Positions 37,613 to 44,571 of a DNA stretch of 64,000 nucleotides are shown here, in pieces (position 1 is the first letter of the stretch; every line of letters begins with the position of its first letter). Source of the stretch: Tumebacillus lacus (lineage in GTDB: Bacteria > Bacillota > Bacilli > Tumebacillales > Tumebacillaceae); the NCBI RefSeq assembly GCF_026410385.1, contig NZ_JAPMLT010000002.1:372001-436000 (forward strand), read 5' to 3'. The notes below the pieces were generated by a model, which was not told where the DNA came from, ran no database searches, and saw only the letters and a list, made by a program, of their open reading frames with translations. A program made the translations under genes and the position numbers.

Positions 37613-38347
37613 CTACCCATGCAAATGGCCGAACAACAGCAGCAGCGCCGCTCCGGTCAACGTGCCGGACACGGTGATCCATTTGGAGGAGATCCACGCT
37701 TCCGGCCAGAGGTCACGGCCGACCACATAGCTCATCGCCCCCGCCGCAAACGCCATCGACAGCCCGATGCCGTACGAAGACATCTCAAATAATACGATGC
37801 CAAGCAACGTCCCGAGCGGTGTAAACAAACCGAGCACGGCGATCATCGCGAGGATCTGTTTGCCAGGCATCCCCGCCATGCGCAGCGGCACGGCGATCGA
37901 CATGCCCTCCGGCAGGTTGTGCATCCCGATGGCGAGGGCCAGCATCAACCCGAGATCCGGGTGGATCGCGTCGCCTGCACCAATGGCCAAACCCTCCGGC
38001 AGATCGTGCAGCGCGATGACGACGGCGATGAACCAGCCGAGGCGCAGATAGTGAAACTGCTCCCCGCTCGCCAGCGGCGACCGCCGCATCACCAAGCCCA
38101 CACACGTTCGCATCACCATCATAAACAGCCAGCCTGCCGCAAAGCCGAGCAGGGCAAACCCGCTGCCACCGTTCTCCACCGCCGCCGGGATCAGGTCATG
38201 GGCGACCACCGCCAGCATGATCCCGGCTGCCAGCGAGAGGAAAAACGCCAGCCCGTGCCGGGTGAGCTGCCCGATCTTGAGCACCACATAGCCGCCTGCC
38301 ACAGTCGCCATCCCGGCCAGGCCGCTCATCAACATCAGAACTCCCAT
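37613..38347 (-). CDS. ZIP family divalent metal transporter
   Basis: A 244-residue membrane protein with about eight helices. The two ZIP metal-site helices are clear: HDLPEGLAIGAGD and HNLPEGMSIAVPLR. A third His-containing helix (VVAHDLIPAAVE) also fits. ATG 38347 follows GGAGAGGGGG; the open frame continues up to 38665 through mntP in another frame, which is not coding. ZIP proteins generally import Zn, Fe or Mn into the cytoplasm; the metal here is unknown. It lies next to an MntP exporter, 17 bp away, so they are probably co-transcribed. Confidence 0.88.
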   Translation of the reverse strand: MGVLMLMSGLAGMATVAGGYVVLKIGQLTRHGLAFFLSLAAGIMLAVVAHDLIPAAVENGGSGFALLGFAAGWLFMMVMRTCVGLVMRRSPLASGEQFHYLRLGWFIAVVIALHDLPEGLAIGAGDAIHPDLGLMLALAIGMHNLPEGMSIAVPLRMAGMPGKQILAMIAVLGLFTPLGTLLGIVLFEMSSYGIGLSMAFAAGAMSYVVGRDLWPEAWISSKWITVSGTLTGAALLLLFGHLHG

Positions 38348-38364
38348 ACGCCGCCCCCTCTCCG

Positions 38365-38934
38365 TCAGAGCAGAAATTTGATGCCAAACGCCATCAGCAC
38401 CGCACCGCCAATCGCTTCGCCGTATTCCCCGAACAGATGGCTGGCCTTGCTGCCGATCGTCAGACCCATCGCCGCCATCATCGCGCCGCAGATGCCAAAC
38501 AGCGCGACAGCCAGTCCGACATTGGCGCCGAACGTGCCCAGCGAAAAGCCGACGGAGAGCGAGTCGAGGCTGACGGAGAGCGCAAACAGGATCAGCCCGA
38601 TCCCCACCGTTTTGGAAGCGGCCCGCCGACCGTCTGACTCGTCGCCGCCCGCAAAGGAATTCCACACCATATGTACGCCAAGTCCGATCAAAAGCCCCGC
38701 GCCCGCCCAGCGGGTCACATCACCGACGACGCGGGCGAGATAGATCCCGGCCGCCATGCCAAGGAGCGGCATCAGCACGTGGAAGAGGCCGATTGTCAGC
38801 GAGATGCGGGTGATCTCCCGCCCTCTGAGTTGAAGCATCCCCATGCCAAGGCCCAGCGAGAACGCGTCCATCCCCAGCGCCAACGCCATCAAAAGGAGAG
38901 TGATAAACTCCCCCCCATGCATCATCCATTCCAT
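38365..38934 (-). CDS. mntP: Manganese efflux pump MntP (YwlD)
   Basis: A 189-residue, six-helix membrane protein. The paired motifs LGMDAFSLGLG (first helix) and SVSLDSLSVGFS (fourth helix) carry the conserved aspartates of MntP. GGGAGGGAG precedes ATG 38934. B. subtilis has ywlD at this position, between ywlC and ywlE. Confidence 0.9.
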   Translation of the reverse strand: MEWMMHGGEFITLLLMALALGMDAFSLGLGMGMLQLRGREITRISLTIGLFHVLMPLLGMAAGIYLARVVGDVTRWAGAGLLIGLGVHMVWNSFAGGDESDGRRAASKTVGIGLILFALSVSLDSLSVGFSLGTFGANVGLAVALFGICGAMMAAMGLTIGSKASHLFGEYGEAIGGAVLMAFGIKFLL

Positions 38935-39008
38935 CGCGGTCTCCCTCCCCCGGTTGTCCGTTCCCCTCATGTCTATGCGGGCAAGCCTTGGAACAGGACA
39001 AACAAAAA

Positions 39009-39046
39009 ACCGAAGCCCCGGTAGCGTTCGGACTTCGGTCTTTTCA
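39009..39046 (-). terminator. Terminator of the RCK-like gene
   Basis: On the minus strand ACCGAAG ... CTTCGGT closes a long loop, followed by T6. It separates the RCK-like gene from mntP. Confidence 0.65.
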
Positions 39047-39072
39047 GAAAAGAGGTTGTGCGGTCAGTGCGG

Positions 39073-39495
39073 CTAGGCCCCGCGCTTTTTCGAGTACAAG
39101 ACGCGCAAAGAGTCGCGGCTCCAGCGCTTCACGCCGACGACGCGGTCGGCTCCCAGCGCCCGGTAGGCGCGCATGTAGCTCTGGTTTTGCGCGACGACGA
39201 CCACCTGTTTGAGCCCGGCCTGTTTGAGCGCTTGGACGATCAAAGCGCTTTCCAGCCATGCCCCTTCAAAGATGACGGCGGTGTCGTACTCGCGGATCGC
39301 TTCGTTCTCCAGAACGGCCGATTTGCTCGTGCCGACCTTGATCACCGGCGCGTCCAACCGGTGGGCGTGCTCCTTGAGGAACATGTGAGTCCCCATGCAA
39401 AAATCCAAATAAGCAGACTCCACCCCGAGCGTGCTCAGAGTGCGGGCGAGCGGCAGAGCCGATTCGTCCATCGTGACGATCAAACAACGGTTCAT
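39073..39495 (-). CDS. Stand-alone RCK_N/TrkA-N-like protein under c-di-AMP riboswitch control
   Basis: A 140-residue soluble protein with an alternating beta-alpha pattern. The second half (GLKQVVVVAQNQSYMRAYRALGADRVVGVKRWS) closely resembles the end of RCK_N domains in KtrA/TrkA potassium-channel regulators (AQN...LGADRVV). The first strand-turn-helix reads MNRCLIVTMDESALPLART, where a normal RCK_N has GxGxxG, so nucleotide binding by the usual loop is unlikely. No RCK_C domain or channel gene follows. GAGGTGAAG lies upstream of ATG 39495. A ydaO-type riboswitch lies in its leader, which links it to potassium or osmotic control. Assignment is a visual fold match. Confidence 0.6.
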   Translation of the reverse strand: MNRCLIVTMDESALPLARTLSTLGVESAYLDFCMGTHMFLKEHAHRLDAPVIKVGTSKSAVLENEAIREYDTAVIFEGAWLESALIVQALKQAGLKQVVVVAQNQSYMRAYRALGADRVVGVKRWSRDSLRVLYSKKRGA

Positions 39496-39572
39496 GGTTG
39501 TTCTTCACCTCAGCATCCAATTTTGAACGAAATTGGACAACGCCTTGCAGAGGTCTCCAGACCTCTCTCGCT

Positions 39573-39712
39573 ACAGGCTTACGAAGTTAGCTGTCGGGTT
39601 AGGGTGGCAAGAGAGAAAATCGTTCACCCCTTCCGTCCGTTCGGACGAAACTCACCCCGATAAAATGGGTCCTCCGTTCCCGGTCCAGTACCGGGACTCA
39701 GCCTCTTGTTCG
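39573..39712 (-). ncRNA. c-di-AMP (ydaO/yuaA) riboswitch
   Basis: The minus-strand RNA contains the conserved blocks of this class in order: CGGAGGACCCA (39676-39666), GGGGTGA (39658-39652), and AACCCGACAGCTAAC / TTCGTAAGCC (39600-39576). An AGGCT arm (39704-39700) pairs with AGCCT (39579-39575) to close the aptamer. The class is known to turn off potassium-uptake and wall-hydrolase genes when c-di-AMP is high. Downstream, AGAGGTCT/AGACCTCT (about 39558-39541) and TCCAATTT/AAATTGGA (39537-39516) hairpins precede the ribosome binding site; no poly-T follows, so control may act on translation or by another route. Confidence 0.85.
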
Positions 39713-39725
39713 GTTGTCTGCTTCC

Positions 39726-39731
39726 ATTATA
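39726..39731 (-). promoter_or_regulatory. -10 element ahead of the c-di-AMP riboswitch
   Basis: TATAAT on the minus strand (39731-39726), placed 14 or so bases before the first conserved riboswitch bases. The -35 region is weak. Confidence 0.55.
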
Positions 39732-39755
39732 CACGTTCTCTTGAGAAAAGATGAA

Positions 39756-39792
39756 ACGGCATCGGCGCCCATTTTCCCGTCGCCGATGCCGT
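39756..39792 (-). terminator. tsaC terminator
   Basis: ACGGCATCGGCG (39756-39767) and CGCCGATGCCGT (39781-39792), a perfect 12-bp stem followed by a T-rich tail on the minus strand. It lies between tsaC and the riboswitch promoter. Confidence 0.8.
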
Positions 39793-39840
39793 CTGTCGCC
39801 TTCTCATCCGTCCAGAGCGTCCGCTCTCCCTGTTTCTGGA

Positions 39841-40887
39841 TCAATCAGCCGCAATCACACGATGACCGGCCGCCTTGCGCAACCGATTCATGATCGCGAC
39901 GCCGGTGCCCGTCTCCGGGAACGTCTCGGCATAGATCACATCGGCATCATAGCGGTCGAACGCGCGGATCGCATCGTACAGCCCGGTCGCCACGGTGCTG
40001 AGATCGGAGCGGCGGCCGACGGGCAGGACATACACGCGTTCCGCCGCTTGGACGAGCGTTTGGTACTGACCTTCGCCTTCTGCGGTCGTCAGGATCCCGA
40101 CCCGCAGCCCTGCGCGGATCGCCTTCATCGCCAGTTCCTCGATCACGTCGACCGCCCGCGCCCCTTGCACGAGGTGCATCTCGCCTTTGGGCGCATAGTG
40201 GGTGTACTTCACCCCCGGCGATCGCGGTGCTCCCTGCCCGGCCAGTGCCGGGTCGGTGCTCACCTCACCGATCACGTCCCGCAGCATCTCGGCGGTGACG
40301 CTGCCCGGGCGCAAGATCATCGGCACGTCACCGGTGCAGTCGAGCACCGTCGACTCCACGCCGACGCTGGAAGGCCCGCCGTCGACCACCCCGGCGATGC
40401 GTCCCGCCAGATCTTCCAGCACATGGTCGGCCGCCGTCGGCGACGGTCGCCCCGAACGATTGGCAGACGGAGCCGCCAGCGGAACGCCTGCCGCCTGAAT
40501 CAGTCCCAGTGCCGTCTCATGATCGGGCATCCGCACCCCCACCGTATCCAGCCCTGCCGTAACATTGGCCGGAATCGACGCTTTGGCCGGCAGCACCAGC
40601 GTCAAAGGCCCTGGCCAAAAATGCTCCATGAGACGTCTCGCGTGCGCCGGTACCCTCTCGACCAATTTTTCCACATCGGCCATGTCCGCAATGTGGACGA
40701 TCAGCGGATTGTCACTCGGCCGCCCTTTCGCCTGAAAAATCTTATCCACAGCACTCCGGTCGAACGCGTTCGCTCCGAGACCGTACACCGTCTCGGTGGG
40801 AAAGGCGACCACCTCTCCTTGCCGCAGCAGTCCCGCCGCTCGTTCCACTTCCTCTTCCGACCATCCGAATCGCATCGTCTCCACCAT
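39841..40887 (-). CDS. tsaC: L-threonylcarbamoyladenylate synthase (Sua5/YwlC type)
   Basis: Makes threonylcarbamoyl-AMP from threonine, bicarbonate and ATP for the t6A modification of ANN-decoding tRNAs. The 348-residue protein is the two-domain Sua5 form. The YrdC domain (about 10-205) has FPTETVYGLGANA, KGRPSDNPLIVHI and SANRSGRPSPT. The C-terminal Sua5 domain follows a linker with SPGVKYTHYAPKGEM. The equivalent B. subtilis gene is ywlC. Two DnaA-box-like sequences lie inside its 5' part. Confidence 0.95.
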   Translation of the reverse strand: MVETMRFGWSEEEVERAAGLLRQGEVVAFPTETVYGLGANAFDRSAVDKIFQAKGRPSDNPLIVHIADMADVEKLVERVPAHARRLMEHFWPGPLTLVLPAKASIPANVTAGLDTVGVRMPDHETALGLIQAAGVPLAAPSANRSGRPSPTAADHVLEDLAGRIAGVVDGGPSSVGVESTVLDCTGDVPMILRPGSVTAEMLRDVIGEVSTDPALAGQGAPRSPGVKYTHYAPKGEMHLVQGARAVDVIEELAMKAIRAGLRVGILTTAEGEGQYQTLVQAAERVYVLPVGRRSDLSTVATGLYDAIRAFDRYDADVIYAETFPETGTGVAIMNRLRKAAGHRVIAAD

Positions 40888-41477
40888 TCATCCCCGCCCT
40901 TTGCAATGTCTTACTAGTATAGCAAAGAACAGAAAAAAACCAACATCTCGACACGATTCGAACATTCGTTCTTAGTTACCCACACTATCCACACCGCTAT
41001 GTGGATAACTTGTGGATTCATACTCTCGCACCATCGCGATCACCTGTTCGCTTTGATAGGCTGAGAAATGCTGGGACAAGGCCACCGCCGACGGAATCTC
41101 CTCCTTCGAGGCTGTGGAAAACCCCATGTGGATAAAGAAGGGTTCGGCTGTGGATAGTGTGAGTAAGTACAACCGCTCAATCCCGGTGGTCTGTGCATAG
41201 GCCAAAAACAGCTGCAAAAGCTCGACTCCGACCTGTGCGTTCCATGTCTGATTCTTCATCACGAGCGACCGCATCAGCCCGTATTTCTCCTCCAAGATCT
41301 CCAATCCGACCGTGCCGACTGTGGACAACTCCCCGTTCTCCTCCGCCTCCACGACCAAAAACTGCCCGATGTTTTCCACAACCCCGCCGCTGCGCACGTT
41401 CGCGCCTTCCAACAACGCGAGGATCTGCTCCGTATCTTTGCTCCCCGCCACTCGAATGTTGATCGCCATGTGGACAA
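40667..41477. promoter_or_regulatory. DnaA-box cluster in tsaC and ywlB
   Basis: Eleven 9-mers match the DnaA box TTATCCACA at 7-9 of 9 positions. Perfect: 40742-40750 (+), 41000-41008 (-), 41127-41135 (-). Eight of nine: 40667-40675 (+), 40985-40993 (+), 41113-41121 (-), 41149-41157 (-), 41320-41328 (-), 41372-41380 (+), 41469-41477 (-). Seven of nine: 41011-41019 (-). The sites at 40985 and 41000 face each other 6 bases apart. The cluster is mostly in coding sequence. B. subtilis has a known DnaA-binding cluster at ywlC, so conservation of function is likely. Confidence 0.8.
40972..41469 (-). CDS. ywlB: GNAT family N-acetyltransferase (YwlB-like)
   Basis: A 165-residue acetyltransferase fold protein. 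Core elements are the N-terminal IRVAGSKDTEQILALLE, the central strand ELSTVGTVGLEIL, the YGLMRSLVM segment (GNAT motif A region), and the C-terminal LYLLTLSTAEPFFIHMGF, a classic GNAT ending. ATG 41469 is used with GAGGGAG 8 bases upstream; the frame extends to 41511 without another site. The equivalent gene in B. subtilis is ywlB, between spoIIR and ywlC. The gene contains at least six DnaA-box-like words, and one overlaps its start codon. Substrate unknown. Confidence 0.8.
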   Translation of the reverse strand: MAINIRVAGSKDTEQILALLEGANVRSGGVVENIGQFLVVEAEENGELSTVGTVGLEILEEKYGLMRSLVMKNQTWNAQVGVELLQLFLAYAQTTGIERLYLLTLSTAEPFFIHMGFSTASKEEIPSAVALSQHFSAYQSEQVIAMVREYESTSYPHSGVDSVGN

Positions 41478-41550
41478 CTCCCTCTCCGCCGATTTTCGTG
41501 TTCTCTATCAACTCTATGAACCGCCGTCTCCTCTTATGCTAGATCCTCAT

Positions 41551-41602
41551 GAAAAAAAGCCCGATCCCCGGGGACGGGTCCCGGCAGGAATCGAGCTTGT
41601 CA
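41551..41602 (-). terminator. spoIIR terminator
   Basis: AAGCTCGATTCC (41598-41587) and the opposing GGGGATCGGGCTT arm (41569-41557), followed by T7 on the minus strand. It lies between spoIIR and ywlB. Confidence 0.75.
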
Positions 41603-41639
41603 TCTATCTTATGCACACGGGGGATGAGAGGTGAATGGA

Positions 41640-42335
41640 TCAGGCGAACAGGGAGCCGAACCAGCCGGAGATCGTGTCGAAGAGAGCGGAACGCACTTCG
41701 ACTTCTTTCTCTTGGCCGTCTGCGCTGTCGGTGACAGAGACGGTGGTGATCGGCTCGGACGTTTCCTCGTCCATGTCTTTCGCCTGCACCGCGTCGCCGT
41801 TGGCCATGTCGACGAAGCACAGCGGCGGGAACAGCACGCACCACCAGTTCTGACCTTGCGCCTCGCCGATCTGGATGCGCAGCGCTTCGTAGTCGCCGGC
41901 CGGATAGACGGTGTCGCCGTACAGCTTGGTCGGGAACGGCACCAGACCAAAATCGGTGGAGACGTCGTAGGAGTAGCCTTGCTCCGCGATCACTTCTGCC
42001 GCGATCTCGTTCATTCGCGGCACGGCGAGGCGGATCTGCTCGCGGGCGAGTTCCTCGTCTTCGATGCCGCGCACTTCTTCGGCCACCGCTTGGATGATAC
42101 GGTCGCGGATGTCGCGCTTGAGCTGTTGGTCGGCTGCGTCATCGCTGTTGGCGATGATGCGCAGTCGGATCGATTCGTTCGGGATGATGCCTTCTTCTTC
42201 CGCAATCGCTTGCAACTCCGACTTGGTCTTCTGCTGTTCGACCAACATCGCCGGCGCTGCCTGTCCGTTTGCCGCCAGATACCCGCCCATCACCATCGAT
42301 ACCAATACTGCCGCTGCCACCCAACCTTTTCTCAT
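41640..42335 (-). CDS. spoIIR: Stage II sporulation protein R
   Basis: A forespore-made, secreted signal that activates SpoIIGA to process pro-sigma-E. The 231-residue product has an N-terminal signal (residues about 5-25). The family core ESIRLRIIANSDDAADQQLKRDIRDRII, then FPTKLYGDTVYPAGDYEALRIQIGEAQGQNWWCVLFPPLCFVD, is intact. A sigma-F-type promoter lies about 40 bp upstream. It is placed between prmC and ywlB as in B. subtilis. Confidence 0.96.
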   Translation of the reverse strand: MRKGWVAAAVLVSMVMGGYLAANGQAAPAMLVEQQKTKSELQAIAEEEGIIPNESIRLRIIANSDDAADQQLKRDIRDRIIQAVAEEVRGIEDEELAREQIRLAVPRMNEIAAEVIAEQGYSYDVSTDFGLVPFPTKLYGDTVYPAGDYEALRIQIGEAQGQNWWCVLFPPLCFVDMANGDAVQAKDMDEETSEPITTVSVTDSADGQEKEVEVRSALFDTISGWFGSLFA

Positions 42336-42370
42336 CTCTCATGTCCCCTTTCAATCTCTCGTATGATACG

Positions 42371-42399
42371 AGTATGGACACGAGAATAGGAGAGTAAAC
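42371..42399 (-). promoter_or_regulatory. Sigma-F-type promoter of spoIIR
   Basis: On the minus strand GTTTA (42399-42395) and GTCCATACT (42379-42371) are separated by 15 bases. This matches the sigma-F consensus (-35 GYWTA; -10 GGnnAnAnT) except for the second -10 base. spoIIR is a known sigma-F gene. Confidence 0.6.
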
Positions 42400-42427
42400 C
42401 TAGCAAACGAGAAATCTGGCAAAAAAA

Positions 42428-43324
42428 TTATAGACTTGTCCGCAATCCCCAGATCACGCGGCCAATCCCTTGCAGGTCGGGCAAAATGCCGGTCTCGACG
42501 CCCGGCACGCTGTCCGCGATCATCTGCTCCACATCCCGGTCCTGATGGATGCCCACTTCGAACGCAACAAATGCTGGACCCTCAATGGGCCACAGTTGCG
42601 GCAAAGCGCCGGTGATGCGGCGGTACGGGTCGAGTCCGTCCTCGCCGCCGTCCAGCGCAAGGCGCGGCTCAAAGTCGCGCACTTCGGCATCCAGCTCTTC
42701 GCAGTCAGCAGACGGGATGTAGGGCGGATTGGACACCACGATGTCTGGCCGCAAGCCGCGCTCGATCAGCGGCAGATACAGATCGCCGAGCATAAAAGTG
42801 ATTCGCTCTTCGACGCCATGCTCCCTCGCATTTTTCCGCGCCATCTCCAGCGCATCCGGCGACAGGTCGATGGCAATCACGCGCAGCTCCGGCCATTCGG
42901 CTGCCAGCGTGACGGCGATCGCGCCGCTGCCGGTGCCGATGTCGACGAGCAGCGGACCTCGTCCCGGCGCCTGAAAATGCGGTCGCTGCTTCAGCACCTG
43001 CTCCACGAGCAGTTCCGTCTCCGGACGCGGGATCAGCACATCGTACGACACCGAAAACTTGCGCCCGTAAAACTCCTGATAGCCGAGAATGTGCTGCAAC
43101 GGCACATGACTTTCACGCAGTTGGACAAACCAAGCCAACTCTTCCTTGCACGTTTCCGGAAACGGTTCATCAAAGCGCAGCAACATCCCCGTCTTGTCCA
43201 CCCCCAAGACGTCCTGCAGGATCATCTCCGCATTGTACAGCGGCGCACGGATGCCCTCCTCTTCGAACAAACGGGAAGTCCTCAGCAGGACTTCCCGTAT
43301 CGTCTCTCGATTATTCCTCGTCAT
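42428..43324 (-). CDS. prmC: Release factor glutamine methyltransferase PrmC
   Basis: Methylates the GGQ glutamine of RF1 and RF2 with SAM. The 298-residue protein has the N-terminal substrate domain (1-85), a SAM-binding motif [15 protein letters not shown], and the catalytic NPPYIP. It overlaps the prfA end by 14 bases, so the pair is translationally coupled to its substrate gene. Confidence 0.96.
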   Translation of the reverse strand: MTRNNRETIREVLLRTSRLFEEEGIRAPLYNAEMILQDVLGVDKTGMLLRFDEPFPETCKEELAWFVQLRESHVPLQHILGYQEFYGRKFSVSYDVLIPRPETELLVEQVLKQRPHFQAPGRGPLLVDIGTGSGAIAVTLAAEWPELRVIAIDLSPDALEMARKNAREHGVEERITFMLGDLYLPLIERGLRPDIVVSNPPYIPSADCEELDAEVRDFEPRLALDGGEDGLDPYRRITGALPQLWPIEGPAFVAFEVGIHQDRDVEQMIADSVPGVETGILPDLQGIGRVIWGLRTSL

Positions 43325-44384
43325 TTGCTTTCAGAGCTTCGGCGCGGCCATGAGCGATCAGCGAGTTGATGATCTCATCCATGTCGCCTGCCAGCACGTA
43401 GTCGAGCTTGTGCAGCGTCAGGCCGATGCGGTGGTCGGTGACGCGGGATTGCGGGAAGTTGTAGGTGCGGATCCGCTCGGAGCGGTCGCCGGTGCCGACC
43501 TGCGATTTGCGGGCTGCGGCGTTTTCGTCGTGCTGCTTTTGCATCTCCATCTCGAACAGGCGGGAGCGCAGGACTTTCATCGCGCGTTCCTTGTTCTTGA
43601 TCTGCGACTTTTCATCTTGGCAGGAGACGACGAGGCCGGACGGCATGTGCGTGATCCGAACGGCCGACTGGGTCGTGTTGACCGACTGACCGCCCGGGCC
43701 GGAGGAGCAGAAGGTGTCGATGCGCAGATCCTTCTCATGCACCTCGACTTCGACTTCCTCAACCTCCGGGAGCACCGCGACCGTCGCGGTCGAGGTGTGA
43801 ATGCGGCCGCCCGTCTCCGTCTCCGGGACGCGCTGCACGCGGTGAGCGCCCGACTCAAACTTGAGCTTGGAGTACGCGCCTTTGCCGGTGATCTGGAACA
43901 CGATCTCGCGGAAGCCGCCGAGCTCGGTGTAGGAGGTGTCGAGCACCTCGGTCTTCCAACGCTGGCGTTCCGCATAGGCGGTGTACATTTTGAACAGGGT
44001 GCCGGCAAACAGAGCCGCTTCGTCGCCGCCGACTGCGCCGCGGATCTCGACGATGACGTTCTTGTCATCGAGCGGGTCTTTAGGCAGCATCAGGACGGTG
44101 AGGCGGTCTTTCAGCTCGACTTCGCGCTCGCTCAGCTCGTCGATCTCCATCTTGACGAGATCGCGCATTTCGTCGTCGAGCTTTTCTTCCAGCATCGCTT
44201 TGGCATCGGCCAGGCCTTGCGCGACTTCTTTGTATTCGCGGTAGCAGGTGACGACTTCTTCCAGATCGGATTGCTCCTTGCCGTACTCGCGGAGCTTTTT
44301 CGGGTCGCTCGCCACCGCCGGGTCGCAGAGCATGTCACTCAATTTGTCATAACGGTCTTCTAACGATTGCAAACGGTCGATCAT
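43311..44384 (-). CDS. prfA: Peptide chain release factor 1
   Basis: Reads UAA and UAG stop codons and releases peptides. The 357-residue length is normal. The catalytic GGQ lies in [18 protein letters not shown], and the codon-reading tripeptide is the PET in [16 protein letters not shown], an RF1-type PxT. ATG 44384 follows GAGGTG; the longer frame to 44429 adds unrelated sequence. Confidence 0.97.
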   Translation of the reverse strand: MIDRLQSLEDRYDKLSDMLCDPAVASDPKKLREYGKEQSDLEEVVTCYREYKEVAQGLADAKAMLEEKLDDEMRDLVKMEIDELSEREVELKDRLTVLMLPKDPLDDKNVIVEIRGAVGGDEAALFAGTLFKMYTAYAERQRWKTEVLDTSYTELGGFREIVFQITGKGAYSKLKFESGAHRVQRVPETETGGRIHTSTATVAVLPEVEEVEVEVHEKDLRIDTFCSSGPGGQSVNTTQSAVRITHMPSGLVVSCQDEKSQIKNKERAMKVLRSRLFEMEMQKQHDENAAARKSQVGTGDRSERIRTYNFPQSRVTDHRIGLTLHKLDYVLAGDMDEIINSLIAHGRAEALKANDEE

Positions 44385-44463
44385 CGTTCTGTCACCTCTT
44401 CTATAGATACGCACAAATGTGTTAGGCACAATACGCTATTTCTTATACCAGTATATCAGAACT

Positions 44464-44492
44464 ATTATAGTACAAGACCGCCCCGCCGTCAA
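44464..44492 (-). promoter_or_regulatory. Sigma-A promoter of prfA-prmC
   Basis: On the minus strand -35 TTGACG (44492-44487), a 17-base spacer, and -10 TATAAT (44469-44464). About 80 bp before prfA. Confidence 0.8.
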
Positions 44493-44571
44493 AATGGCAA
44501 CTTCCTCATAAAATGGTCCTCACATGCAAACCGTATGGGTACGAATCTTGGTGAGGGAGGGGAAGCCGCAG

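Noticed and set aside
37613-38665. A single 350-codon open frame that covers the ZIP gene and much of mntP
   Set aside because: The first 106 codons translate mntP in a wrong frame to an Arg-rich product. The ribosome binding site and ZIP similarity begin at 38347.
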